64,000 nt of DNA from Flavobacterium sp. KS-LB2 (GCF_036895565.1 NZ_CP145904.1:2108001-2172000), one strand, 5' to 3'; shown: positions 34,705-47,206, counted from the stretch's first letter. Made by a program: numbers and translations. Notes: generated from the sequence alone by a model not told the origin.

Positions 34705-35022
34705 TTATTTATTTGAATCTCTGTGGTAGATTTTACCATCTAACCATTCTTGAACTGCTAAAGCATGTGGCTTAGGTAGTTTTTCGTAAAATTTTGAAAC
34801 CTCTATTTGCTCTTTGTTTTCAAAAACTTCTTCAAGACTGTCATTATATGTAGCAAATTCTTCCAACTTCTCAGTCAATTCTTTTTTAATTTCAGAATTG
34901 ATTTGGTTTGCTCTTTTAGCCATAATGGTTATCGCTTCATACACATTACCAGTAGGTTCTTCAATAACAGTTTTGTTGTATGTTATTGTATTTACTGGAG
35001 CATTCGTCTTTTTTAAATCCAT
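34705..35022 (-). CDS. rpoZ: DNA-directed RNA polymerase omega subunit
   Basis: A 105-residue Bacteroidota-type omega subunit, which stabilises the beta' subunit. The core helix is GNVYEAITIMAKRANQINSEIKKEL (Y-E...RA.Q), with the lineage-specific extension KLPKPHALAVQEWLDGKIYHR at the C-terminus. It lies between bamD and coaBC with gaps of 8 and 7 bases and is clearly co-transcribed. Confidence 0.93.
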   Translation of the reverse strand: MDLKKTNAPVNTITYNKTVIEEPTGNVYEAITIMAKRANQINSEIKKELTEKLEEFATYNDSLEEVFENKEQIEVSKFYEKLPKPHALAVQEWLDGKIYHRDSNK

Positions 35023-35030
35023 GACTTTAT

Positions 35031-35825
35031 TTATTTAGTAAATTTTTGTAAATCTTTATCTATTCTAGCTAACATTTCGTTCGCTACTTGTTTGTATTTA
35101 GTATCTGCTTTAAATTTAATCAAATTCAATTGTGCTGTTTTTGCAACATTTAATCGCTCTTCCATTTTTGAAGGAACACTATTTATAGCCAACTGATAAG
35201 CTGAATCTAACTTGTAATACAAAGCATCTTCTTTGAACGGTGTTCCAGGATAATCAGCAACAAAGTTATCTAAAGCCACAATCGCCGATTTGTAATCAGA
35301 AATTGTATTGTACCCTTTAGCATTTTCAAATACTTTTTTCTCAATTTTTTCACTCAATACCTTAACAGATGCATTTGCTTCTGCTTGGTACTGTGAATTT
35401 GGATAATTATCAATAAATGCTTGTAATTTATCTAAGGCCTTATTTGTATCTGTTTGATCTAAACTGTAAATTGGAGACAACATAGAATAGCTTTTTGCAC
35501 CTAAATAAGCAGCTTCTTCTAATTTTTCACTTTTTGGATATCCTGAAACAAAACTCTCAAATTGATAACCGGCTAAATAATATTGTTTTGTTTTGTAATA
35601 CGACTGAGAAAACATGTAAAATAATTTTTCCGCTTGAGGCTTCCCTCTGTAAGCTGGAGCAATTTGTTCAAAAATTCGAATCGCTTTAGAATACTTCTCA
35701 GCTTCATATAATTTAGTTGCCATTTCGAATTTAACAGCGACATCTTCGGATTTTAATGCTTTTTGGTATTCGTTACAAGAACTGAATAGAGCTACAAGAA
35801 GCAATAGAGATATTATTTTTTTCAT
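35031..35825 (-). CDS. bamD: Outer membrane protein assembly factor BamD
   Basis: A 264-residue lipoprotein: leader MKKIISLLLLVALFSSC with the lipidated cysteine at 17. The rest is a row of TPR-like helical repeats (EKYSKAIRIFEQIAPAYRGK, KTKQYYLAGYQFESFVSGYPKSEK, DYKSAIVALDNFVADYPGTP), as in BamD/YfiO (Pfam PF13525). It works with BamA to insert beta-barrel proteins into the outer membrane. An upstream in-frame ATG (35861) lies 12 codons earlier and would bury the signal peptide, so I use 35825. A strong promoter lies at 35891-35920. Confidence 0.92.
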   Translation of the reverse strand: MKKIISLLLLVALFSSCNEYQKALKSEDVAVKFEMATKLYEAEKYSKAIRIFEQIAPAYRGKPQAEKLFYMFSQSYYKTKQYYLAGYQFESFVSGYPKSEKLEEAAYLGAKSYSMLSPIYSLDQTDTNKALDKLQAFIDNYPNSQYQAEANASVKVLSEKIEKKVFENAKGYNTISDYKSAIVALDNFVADYPGTPFKEDALYYKLDSAYQLAINSVPSKMEERLNVAKTAQLNLIKFKADTKYKQVANEMLARIDKDLQKFTK

Positions 35826-35890
35826 TTTTTTACTTTTTTTATGATTTCTTGGCAGAAACAACCCATAAAATCATACCGAAGTTTCGGTGG

Positions 35891-35920
35891 CAAATTTAGT
35901 TATTAATTTAGCGACTTCAA
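35891..35920 (-). promoter_or_regulatory. bamD operon promoter (TTG-N19-TAAATTTG)
   Basis: The minus strand has TTG (35918-35920), 19 bases, then TAAATTTG (35891-35898). The roughly 60-base leader that follows contains the small palindrome ACCGAA-AC-TTCGGT (35876-35889), close to the expected transcription start. It drives bamD, rpoZ, coaBC, DUF4835 and recN. Confidence 0.75.
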
Positions 35921-35953
35921 AATATATTTTTTGTTTAAAAAAAGACTCTTTTT

Positions 35954-36841
35954 TTACCCTTGTTTATTCACTTTTTTGACAAATTGATCAATTCTTTCTG
36001 CTAGTGAATCATCTACTTTTACGAGTGGCAAACGCACTGTGTTTTCAGAGATTCCCAGTGATAGAAACACTTGTTTGATTCCTGCAGGATTTCCTTGTTC
36101 AAAAATCATATCGATACAATCTGCTAAAAGGTATTGAGATTTGAATGCTTCATCTACTTTACGATTCAATCCTAATCGAATCATTTCAGAAAATTCTTTA
36201 GGAAAACCTTGCCCAATTACTGAGATAACGCCTGCACCTCCAGCTAAAACCATTGGCAAAGCAATCATATCATCACCTGAAATTACCAAAAAATCTTTTG
36301 GTTTGTTTTTCAACAATTGCATCGCTTGAACTATATCACCTGCAGCTTCTTTTATTGCTACAATATTTTTAAAATCATTAGCCAAACGTATCACTGTTGA
36401 AGGCAACATATTACTAGCTGTTCTTCCTGGTACATTATATAAAATAACTGGAATTGGAGACGCTTCAGCAACTGCTTTAAAATGCTGGTAAATCCCTTCT
36501 TGAGTGGGTTTGTTATAATATGGTGAAACCGACAATATCGCTGCAAATGGAGACAAATCTCTTGTTTTTAATTCTTCAACAACTTTTAAAGTATTGTTTC
36601 CTCCTACTCCCAGTACTAATGGTAGAGCACCATTATTAGCTTCGATTACGGTACTAATAACTAATTCTTTTTCGTCTTGAGACAAAGTAGCATTTTCCGC
36701 AGTTGTACCCAAAACAACAAGATATTCAATTCCTCCATCGATTGAAAAATTTACAATTCTTGTTAATGCTTCTGTGTCAATTGAAAAATCTTCTTTAAAC
36801 GGGGTTACAAGAGCAACACCAGTACCTATTAATGATTGCAT
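35954..36841 (-). CDS. dapA: 4-hydroxy-tetrahydrodipicolinate synthase
   Basis: A 295-residue TIM-barrel enzyme condensing pyruvate with aspartate semialdehyde, the first committed step to lysine and diaminopimelate. Schiff-base lysine K164 in [10 protein letters not shown]135 in [11 protein letters not shown], and the GTTAE motif with catalytic threonine near 47. Full length. Cytoplasmic. It follows the DUF6913 gene by 8 bases. Confidence 0.96.
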   Translation of the reverse strand: MQSLIGTGVALVTPFKEDFSIDTEALTRIVNFSIDGGIEYLVVLGTTAENATLSQDEKELVISTVIEANNGALPLVLGVGGNNTLKVVEELKTRDLSPFAAILSVSPYYNKPTQEGIYQHFKAVAEASPIPVILYNVPGRTASNMLPSTVIRLANDFKNIVAIKEAAGDIVQAMQLLKNKPKDFLVISGDDMIALPMVLAGGAGVISVIGQGFPKEFSEMIRLGLNRKVDEAFKSQYLLADCIDMIFEQGNPAGIKQVFLSLGISENTVRLPLVKVDDSLAERIDQFVKKVNKQG

Positions 36842-36849
36842 AATTAGAT

Positions 36850-37368
36850 TTATATTTTGTTTAATATTTTTAAATATTTGAATAGCTCACTTACAAAAAG
36901 CGCATAGTTTTCAACATCTGTTTTTATCATAAAATGATTTAAGCTTTTATCTATTGATGAAAAACCCACTTTAAATTGCGCTTTTGAACTATGAGTAATT
37001 TTTAATAAAATGGCTTTTTCTACGTCGTAATAACTGATTAATAAATCAAAATTTTGATTGATAAAATCATTTACTTCAACTGAAGAAATTTCTCCATTCC
37101 AATTTAGTTGGCCTGAATTAAATACAGGATATGCTTTTGCTACTATTTTATTTACTTGATCTCTATAAACAATTGTTGTTATATTTTCTGGAGCTATTCC
37201 AATGGCTATTACCTCTTTAATCAACAATTCAGTCTCTTCAAAACGCTTGGCATCAACCACGATACCAATTGTTTTTACGACAGTAACTGACTCAATATTT
37301 TTTAAATTTTGAAAGCTTTTTTTTAATGTTTTTTTTACAAAAAAATCCTTTATATAATTCAAAAACAT
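36850..37368 (-). CDS. DUF6913-like conserved protein
   Basis: A 172-residue protein without signal peptide, matching from memory a Flavobacteriia family annotated as DUF6913. Features are the basic N-terminus ([15 protein letters not shown]), a Rossmann-like beta-alpha pattern ([25 protein letters not shown]) and the strand [29 protein letters not shown]. Function unknown. It is upstream of dapA in the same operon; the divergent nucleotidase gene begins 47 bases away. Confidence 0.75.
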   Translation of the reverse strand: MFLNYIKDFFVKKTLKKSFQNLKNIESVTVVKTIGIVVDAKRFEETELLIKEVIAIGIAPENITTIVYRDQVNKIVAKAYPVFNSGQLNWNGEISSVEVNDFINQNFDLLISYYDVEKAILLKITHSSKAQFKVGFSSIDKSLNHFMIKTDVENYALFVSELFKYLKILNKI

Positions 37369-37415
37369 ATTACTTTTACTTGATTACAAAATTAATTAAT
37401 TAAGTCGCATTTAAA

Positions 37416-38195
37416 ATGGTAAATCTAAAAAAGTATAACGACGTTTCTAAACTTTTTGTTATATTCTTAACATTTTTTTTTGTTGCCTCTTGCAGCAAAC
37501 AAAATTACTACGTTACTAAGATAGAAGGCAAACGAATTCCAATCACCGAAAAGGAAATCCAAGTGCCTGAAATTGAAAATTTCATCAAACCCTTTCGAGA
37601 ACACATCAATAAAGATCTCGACAGCGTTCTTGCTTATTGCCCAGAAACATTAGACAAAAGTACAGGCAAATGGCAAACTACAATTGGGAATTTGATGGCT
37701 GATGTTACCGTAATGAGAGGAAACATTGTATTTCAAGCCAAAGAAAAAAAGAATATAGATATCTGCTTGCTCAATAGCGGAGGAATTCGTGCTATACTTC
37801 CAAAAGGAAATGTAACTGCGAGAACCGCATTTGAAATTATGCCTTTTGAAAATAGTTTGGTTGTGATTGCGTTAAAAGGAGAACAAATTCTTGAAATGGT
37901 TGATTATTTTATCGCCGAAAAAAAACCACACCCTTTAGCTGGATTAACATTTACTATTGGAAAAAACAATATTCCTAAAAACATATTAGTTCAAGGAAAA
38001 CCTGTTGAAAAAGAGACCATTTATTATGTCGGAACCAATGATTATTTATCTAATGGTGGTGACAATATGAATTTCTTTAAAAAAGGCATTCAAAAATATG
38101 ATTTAGAGTACAAGTTACGAAATATTCTTATTGATTATTTTAAAGCAGTTGATACTATTCCTGTAATAAATGATACTAGAATTACTGTTGAATAA
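37416..38195 (+). CDS. 5'-nucleotidase C-terminal-domain lipoprotein
   Basis: A 259-residue protein with a lipoprotein leader (FVIFLTFFFVASC, cysteine near 27). The mature part is only the substrate-recognition domain of 5'-nucleotidases (Pfam PF02872): GNLMADVTVMRG, LLNSGGIRAILPKGNVT, FEIMPFENSLVVIALKG and VGTNDYLSNGGDNMNFF. The metallophosphatase domain it normally follows is encoded by the next gene but one element downstream (38338). It probably works with that protein in nucleotide or sugar-phosphate salvage at the envelope. Confidence 0.9.
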   Translation: MVNLKKYNDVSKLFVIFLTFFFVASCSKQNYYVTKIEGKRIPITEKEIQVPEIENFIKPFREHINKDLDSVLAYCPETLDKSTGKWQTTIGNLMADVTVMRGNIVFQAKEKKNIDICLLNSGGIRAILPKGNVTARTAFEIMPFENSLVVIALKGEQILEMVDYFIAEKKPHPLAGLTFTIGKNNIPKNILVQGKPVEKETIYYVGTNDYLSNGGDNMNFFKKGIQKYDLEYKLRNILIDYFKAVDTIPVINDTRITVE

Positions 38196-38240
38196 GCAAC
38201 TCCAATTTAGATACCAAAATAGTTTTAGAAAACACATAGC

Positions 38241-38324
38241 CCTAGCCCCGATTGATGTGAAAATCCTTTTTTTTCGCCTTTTCGGCGAATAAAAAGATTG
38301 TAACGTAAAGCGGGAAATAGCTCC
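38241..38324 (+). repeat. Dispersed intergenic repeat, copy B
   Basis: 84 bases from CCTAGCCCCGATTGATGTG to GCGGGAAATAGCTCC. It has the blocks AAAATCCTTTTTT, AAAAAGATTGTAACG and GGAAATAGCTCC shared with copy A, around a copy-specific hairpin CGCC-TTTT-GGCG (38275-38286). It lies between the two halves of the split nucleotidase. Confidence 0.75.
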
Positions 38325-38337
38325 AAAAAAATAAAAA

Positions 38338-39238
38338 ATGAAAAGAAGAGAATTTATAGAAAAAACAGCTGCCAGTTCAGCTTTACTAAGTTTAGGTTTA
38401 TCATTGAGTAGTTTTGAATCTTCACAAAAAAGACATTTGACTATTTTACATACGAATGATGTACACAGTTATATTGATCCATTTCCAGCGGATCATCCCA
38501 GAAATGCAAATATGGGAGGCGTAGCCCGAAGAGCAGCGTTGATTGAAACAATCAGGAAAGAGAATCCAAATGTGTTATTGCTTGATGCTGGGGATATTTT
38601 TCAGGGCACACCTTATTTTAATTATTACGGCGGAGAATTAGAATTCAAATTGATGAGCATGATGCAATATGATGCTTCTACGATAGGAAATCACGATTTC
38701 GATAACGGAGTAGAAGGTTTGCACGCCCAAATGCCACATGCCAAGTTTGATTTTATATCAGCTAACTACGATTTTAAAAACACCGTGATGGATGGCTTTG
38801 TAAAACCGTATAAAATATTCAACAAAAACGGTATTAAAGTAGGTGTTTTTGGGCTTGGAATAGAGCTTGAAGGATTAGTTGATAAAGGAATGTACAAAGA
38901 AACCGTTTACAACAATCCTGTTGAAACGGCACAAGATATGGTTCGGATTTTAAAGAAAGAACAAAAATGTGATTTAGTGATTTGCTTGTCGCATTTAGGT
39001 TACAAATACAGAGATGAACCTTCTAAAATATGTGATTTAAAATTAGCTGAACTAACGCAAGACATAGACTTGATTATTGGCGGACATACCCATACTTTTC
39101 TAGACAAACCTACCGTTATAAAAAACCTTGCAGGTAAAGAAGTACTGGTAAATCAAGTGGGTTGTTATGGTATAAATCTAGGGCGAATTGATTTTTATCT
39201 GGATAACGATAAAGCTAAAGCATTTGAAGGAAAATCGA

Positions 39239-39249
<11 letters not shown>
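38338..39249 (+). CDS. Metallophosphatase domain of 5'-nucleotidase (Tat-type leader)
   Basis: A 303-residue calcineurin-like phosphoesterase. The N-terminus MKRREFIEKTAASSALLSLG has a twin-arginine-type leader. The two-metal site is visible in order: LHTNDVHSY, LLDAGDIFQGTP, TIGNHDFDNG, ICLSHLGYKY and IIGGHTHTF. It ends where full-length 5'-nucleotidases continue into the C-terminal domain; that domain is encoded separately at 37416. It should remove phosphate from nucleotides in the periplasm. Its stop overlaps the convergent membrane-protein gene by 11 bases. Confidence 0.92.
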
Positions 39250-41990
<2,741 letters not shown>

Positions 41991-42038
41991 TTAAAATAAG
42001 GCACTAAAATAACCAATTAAAAATAAATAGCAATACAA

Positions 42039-42512
42039 TTACGATGCTATAATTGTATTTATTTGCTGGTATAAAAGGCCATCGCTCAAAAACGAACCTT
42101 GTTGTATTAATTCAAAAATAGAAGCATTACGCTCCTCTGTAAACTCTTTTTTTCCTACTTTCATTTCAATAGTATCCGTAAACATATTATCGCTAAGCCA
42201 TTGCAATCCATCTTTAGTTAAAAAATCCACTTCAGGAACCAATGATTTCAGAACAATAGATTGTACATAGGTATCAAAACAATGAAAAAGGAAAATATGA
42301 TTTTTAGAAAAATGCTCTAAATACGTTGCTTTAGAAAGAACACCTTCCCAAATTAAATCAGAAAAAACGTCTAATTCTTGTTCTGCAACTTCTGGTTTCT
42401 CGGATTTTATTTTATCCCACTCTGCTTTATCAATCGCTTGAGTTGCTAAAAAAGTACTGAATTCCTGATTCAATTCCTCAAACTGTTCTTTTGTTAATCT
42501 TGAGTATTTCAT
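42039..42512 (-). CDS. DUF6495-like conserved protein
   Basis: A 157-residue soluble acidic protein matching, from memory, a Flavobacteriia family named DUF6495: YSRLTKEQFEELNQEFSTFLATQ, ELDVFSDLIWEGVLSKATYLEHFS and the C-terminal GSFLSDGLLYQQINT. No signal peptide or membrane helix. Function unknown. It lies between ligA and the receptor gene with separate spacing on both sides. Confidence 0.75.
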   Translation of the reverse strand: MKYSRLTKEQFEELNQEFSTFLATQAIDKAEWDKIKSEKPEVAEQELDVFSDLIWEGVLSKATYLEHFSKNHIFLFHCFDTYVQSIVLKSLVPEVDFLTKDGLQWLSDNMFTDTIEMKVGKKEFTEERNASIFELIQQGSFLSDGLLYQQINTIIAS

Positions 42513-42572
42513 TATTCTATTTTAATATTTATTTTAGTATTCACTTATTCTTGAAAGTTAGAATCAAAAAAA

Positions 42573-42592
42573 AGCCCTCTCAATCGAGAGGG
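42573..42592 (-). terminator. Terminator after the TonB-dependent receptor
   Basis: GCCCTCTC-AATC-GAGAGGGC (42573-42592) with a T-run on the minus strand (the A-run at 42565-42572). Confidence 0.9.
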
Positions 42593-42619
42593 CAAATTTA
42601 CTATATTTTAATCTTTTTT

Positions 42620-45600
42620 TTAGAAAATATATCTAATTCCAAATTGTGCTTGCCATCTTGACAACAAACTTGCATCGTAATTAAACGTTTTTGTCTGAGT
42701 TCCATTAAAAGTATAAGTTGGTACTTTTGTAGTTTGATCTACAGATACACCAATTGGTTGAATGCTTGTAGGTACCTGAACTAATCCCCAATCAGAATTC
42801 AATAAGTTTCCAACGTTTAATACATCCACACTAAACTGGATTGTGTTTGTTTTATTTGAACTAGAAGATGGTTTAAAATTATAATCTTGAATTAATTTCA
42901 TATCCCATTTTCCTCTCCATGGAGCCAAAGCACCATAACGCTCTGCATATTGTCCTCTTCTTTCACTCAAATATTTATCTTGACTAATAAAAGCATCAAA
43001 AGCAGCTCCTTGACCAACTCCAGTAAAAGCCATTGTATTAATTTCTGCTGTAGTAGGAACATAAATCAAATCATTAGTTCCTGAGCCATCATTGTTAATA
43101 TCACCTCCATAGATGTAATTAAAACGACCTCCTTGAGCATACTCAAAGAAAGTAGATACTGTTGTAGCCCATTTATCATTAGCTCCATATTTCCATTTCT
43201 TAGAAGCAACACCAATAAAACGATGCGTATCTCCATATTTAGAATTAGATAGAACAGCATTATTTACATTCCCTAAAGCTGGGTTAAAAGCAAAAGCATC
43301 ACCCGTAATTTCAGCTTCAATAGAATTCACATCTTTAGCAACTAAGTAATTATAAGCTACACTACCATACAAGCCATTATCAAAAGTTTTTTGAAGCTTA
43401 ACAGATGTATTTAAAACATATCCTTTGTTAGAATTTGTCATTACGTAAGCATTGTTTGCTCCTTTATCAGCCGCATTATAAATAGCTCTATCATCAGTTC
43501 CAGCCAAAGTACCTGATGGAGTTCTCAATCCCCAGTTTTGAACATGCACACCATTGATATCTTTATTGTACGCTATATCAAACGTTCCAATATAATTATT
43601 TTTAAAACGGTGATCCAATCCTAAACTTGATCTCCACACTTGTGGCCATTTGAAATTTTTATCCATAATTTGAAAAAAACCATCATCAGCACCACTCACT
43701 TGATTTCCTAACCATACAAAAGGAAGTTTTCCAGTAAATATCCCTGAACCTCCACGAACTTGTGTAGTTTTATCTCCTGACACATCCCAATTAAATCCTA
43801 ATCGTGGAGACCACAATAATTTATCAGTAGGTAATGTTGTAGAAATTAATTGTTCGTTAGCTCCAGTTTTTGGATTAAAATACAAGACATTGTTGTTTCT
43901 AGTAGATCCATTTTGAGTATCAATATATTTTTGAATTAAATCAGAAGTATCAAAATACAAAGGCTTATCTATTCTTAGCCCTAAAGCTAATTTAAAATTC
44001 TCGGTAATATTCCAATCATCTTGAGCGTATAGAGCAACTTGACCCACATTTAATTCCGCTAATTTCCATCCATTATCTTTTCCTACACCAAATGAATTTT
44101 TTGCATCAAATGTATCTTGAGCATATTTTAAATTTTGAGCAATAATACTTGTAGCAAAAGGTTTAGCTGCGTCAATTAAAAAGTCTTGAACACTAAAATA
44201 TGGTGAGAAGAACGTACCTGCGTAACCGTTAGGGTTACCAAAATTATCATACCCAGCTAAATTAAAGGAGTTTTCAAATTTATATTTTTCAAAAGAAACA
44301 CCAAAAGTAAAAGCATGCTTACCTACTGTATAACTTAAGTTATTAGTAATTTGCAATACTTTTTGATCTAAGGTATTATTTATAGAAAACGGCTCATGTC
44401 CTGCAATTATGTAATTAGAACCATTACTTTGAATATTGATTACCGGAGCTGGAGTCGAGAACGGATTTCTAAAATCATTAAAATGAGTGTAACCAGCTTG
44501 CAATTTATTCGAAACCGTTTCGCTTACTTTTGAGTTTAATTCAACTAAAAATGAATCTAATTTATTATTAATCTGATATCCTGACTTTTCAAATTGCAAT
44601 GTATTTGCATCTGGTCCTCTAAAACCTAAAGCAGATGGATGTGCAGGCTTATCTTTGGATGCATCCAAAAAGTTATAAATTACAGCTAATTTGTTGTTGT
44701 CATTAATATTCCAATCCAACTTAATAATTCCTTTGTTAGAATCAGAGTTGTGCTTAAAACCTTGGTAAGCTCCAGTATTATATCCTAGATTACTTAAAGC
44801 AGAAGAAACTGCAATTAAATCAGTCTCTAAAACTCTGGATTCATTAACACCGGTAACGCCATCACCATTATTAGCAACAAAATTAGAACCTAGATCACTT
44901 CTCTTGTCTATTTCATAATTGGCAAAAAAGAACAACTTGTCTTTAACAATTGGTCCTCCAATACTAAATCCCGCTTGTGTTTGTTCTAAAGAAGGAACAA
45001 ATATTTTTTCACCATTAATTTTACCACCTGTCAAATCTTGGTTTCTAAAAAAAGCATACGCTGTACCATGAAATTCATTTGTTCCAGATTTCGTAACTGC
45101 ATTAACTGAAGCTCCTGTAAAACCTGACAATGTTACATCATAAGGTGCCGTTGCCACTTGAATTTGCTCAATAGCATCTAATGAAATTGGCTGAGAACCC
45201 GTTTGACCACCTGGAGTTGCTGCATCTAATCCGAATGGATTATTAAAAACTGCACCATTTAAAGAGTAGCTATTATATTGATCGTTTCGACCACCAAAAG
45301 AACCACCACTAGCAGAAGGCTCTAAACGAGTAAAGTCATCTGCAGATCTAGAAATTGTTGGTAAGGCCGTTAATTCTTTTCGACCAATTGTCGTTTCTGC
45401 TCCCGTTCTGCCGCTACCAAAAACTTTATTTTTTGAACCCGTAACTTTTACTTCAGTTAGCTCTTGGCTTTGATCACTCAATGAAGCATCAAGAATAAGT
45501 GCTTTTCCTAACTCAAGATAAACTTCATTAGTTTCAAAGGACTCATATCCAACAAAAGATACCGTCACTTTGTATGGCCCACCAATACGCATGTTTAGCA

Positions 45601-45796
45601 TATTGAACCTTCCATCCTCATTAGAAAGAGCTGAATACTTAGAACCTGTTGGAGTATGAATTGCTTGAATTGTAGCACCAGGAAGCGTTTCGCCTGTTAC
45701 ACTTTTCACAATCCCTTTAATACTTGAAGTAGTTGTCTGCCCAATGACAGAGTAAAAACTACAAAAAATAAGTAGTACTGTAATGATTTTTTTCAT
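42620..45796 (-). CDS. Oar-like TonB-dependent receptor
   Basis: A 1058-residue outer-membrane protein. Signal peptide to about 19; a carboxypeptidase-regulatory-like beta domain (about 22-110: IKGIVKSVTGETLPGATIQ, YKVTVSFVGYESFE); a plug domain with LPTISRSADDFTRLEPSASGGSFGGRNDQYNSYSLNGA and VATAPYDVTLSGFTGASVNAVTKSGTNEFHG; then a long beta-barrel ending in WQAQFGIRYIF with the terminal aromatic residue. This is the Oar/adhesin-like branch rather than SusC. The ligand is unknown, and no SusD partner is adjacent. A promoter lies within the rplI terminator region. Confidence 0.93.
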   Translation of the reverse strand: MKKIITVLLIFCSFYSVIGQTTTSSIKGIVKSVTGETLPGATIQAIHTPTGSKYSALSNEDGRFNMLNMRIGGPYKVTVSFVGYESFETNEVYLELGKALILDASLSDQSQELTEVKVTGSKNKVFGSGRTGAETTIGRKELTALPTISRSADDFTRLEPSASGGSFGGRNDQYNSYSLNGAVFNNPFGLDAATPGGQTGSQPISLDAIEQIQVATAPYDVTLSGFTGASVNAVTKSGTNEFHGTAYAFFRNQDLTGGKINGEKIFVPSLEQTQAGFSIGGPIVKDKLFFFANYEIDKRSDLGSNFVANNGDGVTGVNESRVLETDLIAVSSALSNLGYNTGAYQGFKHNSDSNKGIIKLDWNINDNNKLAVIYNFLDASKDKPAHPSALGFRGPDANTLQFEKSGYQINNKLDSFLVELNSKVSETVSNKLQAGYTHFNDFRNPFSTPAPVINIQSNGSNYIIAGHEPFSINNTLDQKVLQITNNLSYTVGKHAFTFGVSFEKYKFENSFNLAGYDNFGNPNGYAGTFFSPYFSVQDFLIDAAKPFATSIIAQNLKYAQDTFDAKNSFGVGKDNGWKLAELNVGQVALYAQDDWNITENFKLALGLRIDKPLYFDTSDLIQKYIDTQNGSTRNNNVLYFNPKTGANEQLISTTLPTDKLLWSPRLGFNWDVSGDKTTQVRGGSGIFTGKLPFVWLGNQVSGADDGFFQIMDKNFKWPQVWRSSLGLDHRFKNNYIGTFDIAYNKDINGVHVQNWGLRTPSGTLAGTDDRAIYNAADKGANNAYVMTNSNKGYVLNTSVKLQKTFDNGLYGSVAYNYLVAKDVNSIEAEITGDAFAFNPALGNVNNAVLSNSKYGDTHRFIGVASKKWKYGANDKWATTVSTFFEYAQGGRFNYIYGGDINNDGSGTNDLIYVPTTAEINTMAFTGVGQGAAFDAFISQDKYLSERRGQYAERYGALAPWRGKWDMKLIQDYNFKPSSSSNKTNTIQFSVDVLNVGNLLNSDWGLVQVPTSIQPIGVSVDQTTKVPTYTFNGTQTKTFNYDASLLSRWQAQFGIRYIF

Positions 45797-45822
45797 TTTT
45801 TAAGTATGTGTTGTTTAAGGTT

Positions 45823-45851
45823 CAAAATTAGACAAAAAAAAATCACTCCAA
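45823..45851 (-). promoter_or_regulatory. Receptor gene promoter overlapping the rplI terminator
   Basis: The minus strand has TAATTTTG (45823-45830), with a TTG 18 bases upstream (45849-45851). That TTG falls in the loop of the rplI terminator hairpin. Confidence 0.6.
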
Positions 45852-45863
45852 AGAGTGATTTTT
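45838..45863 (-). terminator. Terminator after rplI
   Basis: AATCACTC-CAAA-GAGTGATT (45841-45860) with flanking A and T runs on both sides. Confidence 0.88.
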
Positions 45864-45893
45864 ATATTTTATTAACATAATTTTAACCAAATG

Positions 45894-46334
45894 TTATTTT
45901 TCTGCAACAATTTCGTAATCTAATTCAACGATAACATCTCTGTGTAAACGAACACTAGCAGTATATTTACCAGTACGCTTAACAATTCCGCTTGTAATGA
46001 ATTTTCTTTCGATTTGTTGACCACCTTTAGCCAAAGATTCAGCAATATCAATATTCGTGATTGAACCGAATAATTTTTCACCACCTGCTTTAGCAAAGAT
46101 TTTAATTTCGATAGCTTTCAAAGCTTCAGCTAATGCTTTTGCATCCGCTACAACTTTAGCTTCTTTGTGTGCTCTTTGTTTTAGGTTTTCAGCTAATACT
46201 TTCTTTGCAGAAGAAGTTGCTAAATGAGCGTGACCTTGAGGAATTAAAAAATTACGACCGTAACCGTTTTTCACGTTAACGATATCATCTTTAAATCCTA
46301 AGTTTTGAACGTCTTGTCTTAAAATAAGTTCCAT
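45894..46334 (-). CDS. rplI: 50S ribosomal protein L9
   Basis: A 146-residue ribosomal protein binding 23S rRNA near the L1 stalk. The N-terminal domain has MELILRQDVQNLGFKDDIVNVKNGYGRNFLIPQGHA, nearly the family signature; a connecting helix follows and then the C-terminal domain with GGEKLFGSITNIDIAESLAKGG. Last gene of the rpsF-rpsR-rplI operon. Confidence 0.97.
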   Translation of the reverse strand: MELILRQDVQNLGFKDDIVNVKNGYGRNFLIPQGHAHLATSSAKKVLAENLKQRAHKEAKVVADAKALAEALKAIEIKIFAKAGGEKLFGSITNIDIAESLAKGGQQIERKFITSGIVKRTGKYTASVRLHRDVIVELDYEIVAEK

Positions 46335-46398
46335 GTTGTTGTCCTTTATTATAGAAGTTAGGTTTCATATTTCAGAAAACCAACAACTGAGTTAAATA

Positions 46399-46695
46399 TT
46401 ATTTTAGTAAATCTGCCACATACGGCATTAAAGCTAAGTGACGTGCTCTTTTCACAGCTACTGACACTTTTCTTTGGTATTTCAATGAAGTACCAGTTAA
46501 ACGACGAGGAAGTATTTTTCCTTGCTCATTAACGAATTTCAACAAGAAATCAGCATCTTTATAGTCAATATATTTGATACCTGATTTTTTGAAACGACAG
46601 TATTTCTTCTGTTTGTTAGTTTCTATGTTCAAAGGCGTAAGATATCTGATATCTCCGTCTTTTTTTCCTGAAGCCGATTGTTGTAATGTTGCCAT
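46399..46695 (-). CDS. rpsR: 30S ribosomal protein S18
   Basis: A 98-residue small-subunit protein that pairs with S6 on the platform. The S18 core is [54 protein letters not shown]. The basic N-terminal extension is normal for Bacteroidota. It follows rpsF by 5 bases and is translationally linked to it. Confidence 0.97.
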   Translation of the reverse strand: MATLQQSASGKKDGDIRYLTPLNIETNKQKKYCRFKKSGIKYIDYKDADFLLKFVNEQGKILPRRLTGTSLKYQRKVSVAVKRARHLALMPYVADLLK

Positions 46696-46700
46696 GATAA

Positions 46701-47042
46701 TTAAGCTTTTGTAGATTTTAATTTAGTTCTTCTTCTTTCAGCCCAAGAAATAGCATGTTTATCAAGACTTACAGTCAAGAAACGCATTACTCTTTCGTCA
46801 CGTCTAAATTCAGTTTCAAAAGCAATAAGAACTTCTCCTGATACTTTAAATTCGAACAAGTGGTAAAAACCAGATTTTTTGTTTTGGATTTCGTAAGCCA
46901 TCTTTTTAAGACCCCAGTCTTCTTTAGATACCATTTCTGCTCCTCTACTAGTAAGAAAATCTTCAAATTTGCTTACTGTTTCCTTTACCTGAACTTCAGA
47001 TAAAACGGGATTTAAAATGAAAACAGTTTCATAATGATTCAT
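46701..47042 (-). CDS. rpsF: 30S ribosomal protein S6
   Basis: A 113-residue ribosomal protein: [29 protein letters not shown], the [23 protein letters not shown] strand pair and [14 protein letters not shown]. It binds 16S rRNA with S18. I use the ATG at 47040-47042; a longer frame adds 14 residues not found in the family and passes over the leader. Its promoter is at 47070-47099. Confidence 0.96.
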   Translation of the reverse strand: MNHYETVFILNPVLSEVQVKETVSKFEDFLTSRGAEMVSKEDWGLKKMAYEIQNKKSGFYHLFEFKVSGEVLIAFETEFRRDERVMRFLTVSLDKHAISWAERRRTKLKSTKA

Positions 47043-47069
47043 AAATATATATTTATTTGTTATTTTGGG

Positions 47070-47099
47070 TGCAAAAGTAATCAATTAATCTGATTAAGC
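47070..47099 (-). promoter_or_regulatory. rpsF operon promoter (TTG-N19-TACTTTTG)
   Basis: Minus-strand TTG (47097-47099), 19 bases, TACTTTTG (47070-47077). The leader before rpsF is about 25 bases, too short for the S6:S18-binding leader structure known in some bacteria. Confidence 0.75.
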
Positions 47100-47206
47100 A
47101 AGCTATATTTGATTTTATTCGACGTAAGGCAAAAAAATCCGCTCAACCAGTTGTTTTTAAATAAAAAAGTAATATATTTACTTTGCCAAATCTAAAATAC
47201 TAAATT

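Noticed and set aside
34698..34739. Longer CoaBC N-terminus
   Set aside because: It overlaps rpoZ and lacks homology; the ATG at 34697 gives a clean 7-base gap.
47043..47206. S6:S18-type autoregulatory leader upstream of rpsF
   Set aside because: The predicted leader is only about 25 bases and shows no hairpin of the known type.
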